A DNA stretch of 48,552 nucleotides from Longimicrobiaceae bacterium (GTDB taxonomy: Bacteria; Gemmatimonadota; Gemmatimonadetes; Longimicrobiales; Longimicrobiaceae): the NCBI GenBank assembly GCA_036375715.1, contig DASVBS010000020.1, forward strand, positions 1 to 48,552, written 5' to 3'. Positions 48,501 to 48,552 of this stretch are shown here, in pieces. The translations under genes and the position numbers were made by a program. The notes under the pieces are model-generated. The model was not told the origin of the DNA, ran no database searches, and saw nothing but the letters and a program-made list of their open reading frames with translations. Within the stretch, counting starts at the first letter, position 1, and each line of letters starts with the position of its first letter.

Positions 48501-48552
48501 GGACTGCGATTCCACCTCTGCGGAGTAACGAACAACCTCGAACCCGAATAAT

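Overview
The window is strongly GC-rich DNA, densely coded on both strands, from a free-living diderm bacterium. The outer-membrane beta-barrel ending in Phe, several lipobox proteins, an NtrY/NtrX-type pair, many PAS/GAF signalling proteins, a fused PabB-PabC and the LeuRS subtype together suggest a Gemmatimonadota-like organism. That placement is inference from gene style; there is no rRNA gene here to settle it. I see no tRNA, rRNA, CRISPR array, transposase, integrase or phage gene, so the region reads as core chromosome.

Layout. 1-3.6 kb: the 3'-truncated leucyl-tRNA synthetase gene and a lipoprotein aminopeptidase with an acidic octapeptide-repeat tail. 3.6-13.5 kb: a c-di-GMP block with two paralogous REC-GAF-GGDEF proteins, one coupled by a TAATG overlap to a triple-GAF histidine kinase. 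Between them lie a MarR regulator with a divergent flavin monooxygenase and a PabB-PabC fusion; a Tyr/Arg/Gly-rich low-complexity protein follows. 13.6-17.2 kb: a PspA-like coiled coil, a nucleotidyltransferase overlapping a metallophosphoesterase, and topoisomerase IB. 17.2-23.5 kb (minus strand): a tightly packed run read in the order NtrY-like kinase, NtrC/NtrX-like sigma-54 activator, bactofilin-like/beta-barrel outer-membrane protein, DUF4390 protein, MscS channel, topoisomerase IB. 23.8-31.97 kb: a METTL-type methyltransferase, ispG, then a three-gene overlapping operon (beta-lactamase-fold hydrolase, M15-type peptidase, PafA/Dop-like carboxylate-amine ligase) facing mpl. After that come an FKBP lipoprotein, arfB and a GlsB-type membrane protein. 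32-38.7 kb (minus): zapE, an AlkA-type glycosylase, a GNAT enzyme, an ArsC/Spx-like protein, a DUF4105 membrane protein, a TPR/HD-GYP protein and a ZU5-like lipoprotein. 38.9-48.5 kb: a large PAS hybrid kinase, a divergent TPR protein, two SDRs, cinA, plsC, and a LysM/PRC-barrel pair.

How they fit together. Three themes recur: c-di-GMP signalling (two synthases, one HD-GYP hydrolase candidate, several kinases), envelope biogenesis and wall recycling (Mpl, the hydrolase/peptidase/ligase operon, the barrel operon, DUF4105, LysM, PspA, MscS, PlsC), and housekeeping (LeuRS, IspG, PabBC, ArfB, CinA).

The two most unusual signals are (1) the 26.2-29.0 kb operon, whose three products all lack an export signal and sit beside the muropeptide-recycling ligase Mpl, which makes it a candidate cytosolic peptide-trimming and ligation system; and (2) four intergenic arrays with a strict 7-base period but different unit sequences, two of them arranged as large inverted repeats and two running into the ends of coding sequences.
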